Positions 5,101 through 6,448 of a stretch of 6,448 nt of DNA are shown one piece after another. The notes under the pieces were generated by a model, which saw nothing but the letters and a program-made list of their open reading frames with translations, was not told the origin of the DNA and made no database searches. The stretch comes from an uncultured Prevotellaceae bacterium (lineage in GTDB: Bacteria; Bacteroidota; Bacteroidia; Bacteroidales; Bacteroidaceae). Location of the stretch: contig CAMKTM010000145.1 of NCBI GenBank assembly GCA_946415695.1, positions 1 to 6,448 on the forward strand, in the 5' to 3' direction. Made by a program: the position numbers and the translations under genes. The stretch's first letter is position 1. Each line of letters opens with the position of its first letter.

Positions 5101-6448
5101 GGCCTCAGCGTCTTGAACCTCGCTTTCTATCCTCAGGAGCGCGGCCCATACAATCTTACTACCGACGTTGACCAGAACGGACACCTGTTGCACCCCGAGG
5201 AAGCATGGGGCGGCATGATGCGCAAACTCGACAATACTGACTTCGAGGCACAGAACATCGAATACATCGAATTCTGGATGATGGATCCCTTCATCTACAA
5301 GCGCGATTTGCCAGGCAATCATGGCGGCGACCTCTACTTCAATCTGGGCGAGGTGTCGGAAGACATCCTCAAGGACGGCAAGAAGTATTTCGAAAGCGGA
5401 ATGCCCGTAGATGGAAATCCCCAGTACTTTACCGAAGGTTATTGGGGACGCATTCCCAACAGCAGCAGCGTTACTTACGCCTTCAACAACGAAGCAGGAG
5501 CTCGTGCCAGACAGGACGTTGGCTTCAATGGCTTGAACGATGAAGAGGAGCGCGGCTTCAGCATCTATTCCGACTACTTGCAACAGATTCAACCCAAAGT
5601 TTCGCAATCTGTTTACGACAGCATTTATGCCGACCCGGCCAATGATAACTATCACTATTACCGAGGCACGGACTTTGACCAGCTCCAGATGTCTATCCTG
5701 AATCGCTACAAGCGTATCAACATGCCGCAGGGCAATAGTGCCGACAACGACACAAGTCCCGAATCCTACGAGACAGCTTGGAAGGTGACACCCGACGTGG
5801 AGGACATCAATCAGGACTACACCCTCAACGAATACGAGAAGTATTATCAGTATCGTGTAAGCATCCGCCCCGAGGACATGGTTGTGGGGCGCAATCATAT
5901 CGCCGACAAGCGAGTTGCCAGCGTCAAGTTGCGCAATGGCAATACAGAAGAGTGCACCTGGTATCTCTTCCGCATTCCTTTGGAGGAATACGAAAGCAAG
6001 GAAGGCAGCATCAGAGACTTTACGAGTATCCGCTTCATGCGTGTCTTTATGACAGGCTTCCAGGAGGAGACTATTCTTCGTTTCGCCACACTCGACCTCG
6101 TGCAAGGCGATTGGCGCACCTATCAGCAGCCTCTCTATAATGGCAACATGGCATCCGGCAGTGGCGGCATCCTGGAAGTGAGCACGGTCAGCATTGAAGA
6201 GAACAATGACAAGTTGCCTGTCAACTATGTCCTGCCTCCCGGCATTACGCGTATCACTGACCCCTCGCAGTCGCAGCTTGTGGAGAGCAACGAACAGGCC
6301 ATGTGCATGGTGGCTCGAAACCTTGGCAGCGGCGAGGCGAAGGCTGTCTATAAGAACTGCAACTATGACATGAGGCAGTACAAACATTTGCAGATGTACG
6401 TTCATGCCAATGCTTTGGCAGAAAACGTCACGGCGACTGTTGATGGCG
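2131..6448 (+). CDS. sprA: SprA/Sov, type IX secretion outer-membrane translocon (5' part)
   Basis: SprA (Sov in Porphyromonas) is the very large outer-membrane beta-barrel through which type IX secretion substrates cross to the cell surface; it works with PorV, a plug protein and the PorK/L/M/N machinery. The frame is open for 1439 codons and leaves the right edge without a stop. The family is usually about 2400 residues, so roughly 60% is present. A TAA lies two codons before the ATG, which fixes the start. Residues 1-24 look like a signal peptide (MIARKIIITLLTLLSCVGMP, then AVAA); the lone Cys16 sits in a poor lipobox. Conserved SprA segments follow: RYSVRKT (55-61), LMTPEEYQRWSL (177-188), GPAEKIFGPGGVQIKTQGSA (222-241), a SprA_N-type block from about 265 (FDFDEKINLSLNGKVGDK), NYEENRHFFLSHFF (384-397), VEIWVTNKSG (420-429), TGRYKG (715-720), GEFAQLIAG (871-879), IEFWMMDPF (1046-1054) and DVGFNGLNDEEE (1129-1140). 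A glycine/serine-rich linker at 103-162 is unusual. No frameshift was seen. Confidence 0.96.
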   Translation, partial: MIARKIIITLLTLLSCVGMPAVAARSGWTSLPSATAGEMFSEQAPADTITDGKPRYSVRKTGTEDAKSLRKKTADLKDPDNLKTEVIYDEKDNTYNIGTSLAGSDDAGGKGTGAKGSNSGAGGRDSGRSNSSRNQNTSTQPQASSTGAAGATSGSILPGRSGFTLGTATNFLNAPVLMTPEEYQRWSLQNSMQQYWRHKNEEAFENSGKKKFDFTDMHFDLGPAEKIFGPGGVQIKTQGSAEIKIGINTKKVNNPALAASRRKTVGFDFDEKINLSLNGKVGDKINMNLNYNTQATFDFDTQNLKLKYDGKEDEIVKLIEGGNVSFPSNISLVPGVSSLFGLRTDLQFGKLKIQTVVSQKKSASTSVNSKGGSQTTNFEFSATNYEENRHFFLSHFFRERFDRSMETLPTISSGINIKRVEIWVTNKSGRSENNRDIIALADLGEPTYITNTEWKRSGINVASNRSNSEYEDMVNKYADARNISQATNILDGISEFHGSIDYEKLQSARKLATSEYTVNNALGYVSLSSNLQVDDVLAVAFEYTYMGTTYQVGEFASDITDNTKALFVKLLKSTTGSPVLPTWRLMMKNVYYLGTQKVMNEKFRLDIKYQSDSTGVYLSYLPEEKFKNTILLRALNLDRLDAKNNPHPNGQFDFVEGYTISKGRIIFPVTEPFGEHLAKWIGDPALADKYCFRELYDSTKTVAKQIAEHDKFILTGRYKGTNAGEIDLGVTNVARGSVVVTAGGTTLTENTDYTVDYNMGRVTIINQALIDAGTNISATVESNDTYGMQRKTMFGMNLDYEINKNFTIGGTVMYLSEQPLTTKVSMGSEPLKNTLWGVHVSWKKESQWLTNLIDKLPLIQCTKPSFISFNGEFAQLIAGQNHSVQGDASYLDDFESSSIKSSLTQPTYWSMSSTPSMFAESKMTSDVAYGYNRALLAWYYVDPIFTRRSSTLTPSHIKSDVNQLSNHYVREVYERELYPQKAQNTYSNASGLSVLNLAFYPQERGPYNLTTDVDQNGHLLHPEEAWGGMMRKLDNTDFEAQNIEYIEFWMMDPFIYKRDLPGNHGGDLYFNLGEVSEDILKDGKKYFESGMPVDGNPQYFTEGYWGRIPNSSSVTYAFNNEAGARARQDVGFNGLNDEEERGFSIYSDYLQQIQPKVSQSVYDSIYADPANDNYHYYRGTDFDQLQMSILNRYKRINMPQGNSADNDTSPESYETAWKVTPDVEDINQDYTLNEYEKYYQYRVSIRPEDMVVGRNHIADKRVASVKLRNGNTEECTWYLFRIPLEEYESKEGSIRDFTSIRFMRVFMTGFQEETILRFATLDLVQGDWRTYQQPLYNGNMASGSGGILEVSTVSIEENNDKLPVNYVLPPGITRITDPSQSQLVESNEQAMCMVARNLGSGEAKAVYKNCNYDMRQYKHLQMYVHANALAENVTATVDG
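2437..2616 (+). other. Low-complexity Gly/Ser/Asn/Gln linker within SprA
   Basis: Codons 103-162 of sprA encode a disordered-looking stretch rich in Gly, Ser, Ala, Asn, Gln and Thr (for example SNSGAGGRDSGRSNSS, 117-132), with almost no hydrophobic residues. It separates the N-terminal YDEKDNTYNIGTSL segment from the FLNAPVLMTPEEY segment. From memory of SprA homologues these are usually separated by a much shorter spacer. It lies in the periplasmic N-terminal region before the barrel (inferred). Confidence 0.7.

Noticed and set aside
4864..6405. 513-codon open frame on the minus strand opposite sprA
   Set aside because: Its codons are exactly in register with sprA codons, so a stop appears only where sprA uses TTA, CTA or TCA. 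Those codons are rare in sprA, which explains the long shadow. The product (Val/Ala/Ile/His-rich) resembles no family I know.

Overview
The window comes from a member of the Bacteroidota, most likely the order Bacteroidales and plausibly Prevotella or a relative; the genus is an inference. Three things point there. The rightmost gene encodes SprA/Sov, the outer-membrane translocon of the type IX secretion system, which is restricted to the Bacteroidetes group. The ruvA upstream region carries a clean Bacteroidetes -7 box (TACCTTTG). Start codons lack clear Shine-Dalgarno sequences at normal spacing.

Layout from left to right. Positions 1-100 are a heptamer array, TTAGRGG x14, running in from the left edge. 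Positions 131-218 are a C/T-rich array that contains a perfect 23-bp tandem duplication and runs into the 3' end of the next gene. Positions 201-992 on the minus strand are cysQ (3'(2'),5'-bisphosphate nucleotidase), apparently with a TTG start. Positions 993-1393 are a 401-bp gene-free gap holding two more arrays, an A/T-rich 33-bp repeat and a 22-bp repeat. Positions 1394-1990 on the minus strand are ruvA (Holliday-junction branch-migration subunit). Positions 1991-2130 are a divergent promoter region with a fifth small repeat (AAAGATW x4). Positions 2131-6448 on the plus strand are the first 1439 codons of sprA, which runs off the right edge without a stop.

The three genes are not one pathway. 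CysQ acts in sulfur and nucleotide housekeeping, RuvA in recombination, and SprA in protein export and, in gliding species, motility. ruvA and sprA are chromosomal neighbours in other Bacteroidetes as far as I recall; here they are divergent and their predicted promoters overlap. I see no mobile element, CRISPR array, tRNA or rRNA. The least ordinary aspect is five unrelated tandem-repeat arrays packed into every intergenic space of the first 2.1 kb, several built on a roughly 7-nt unit. I do not see convincing evidence for a wholly new multi-gene system.
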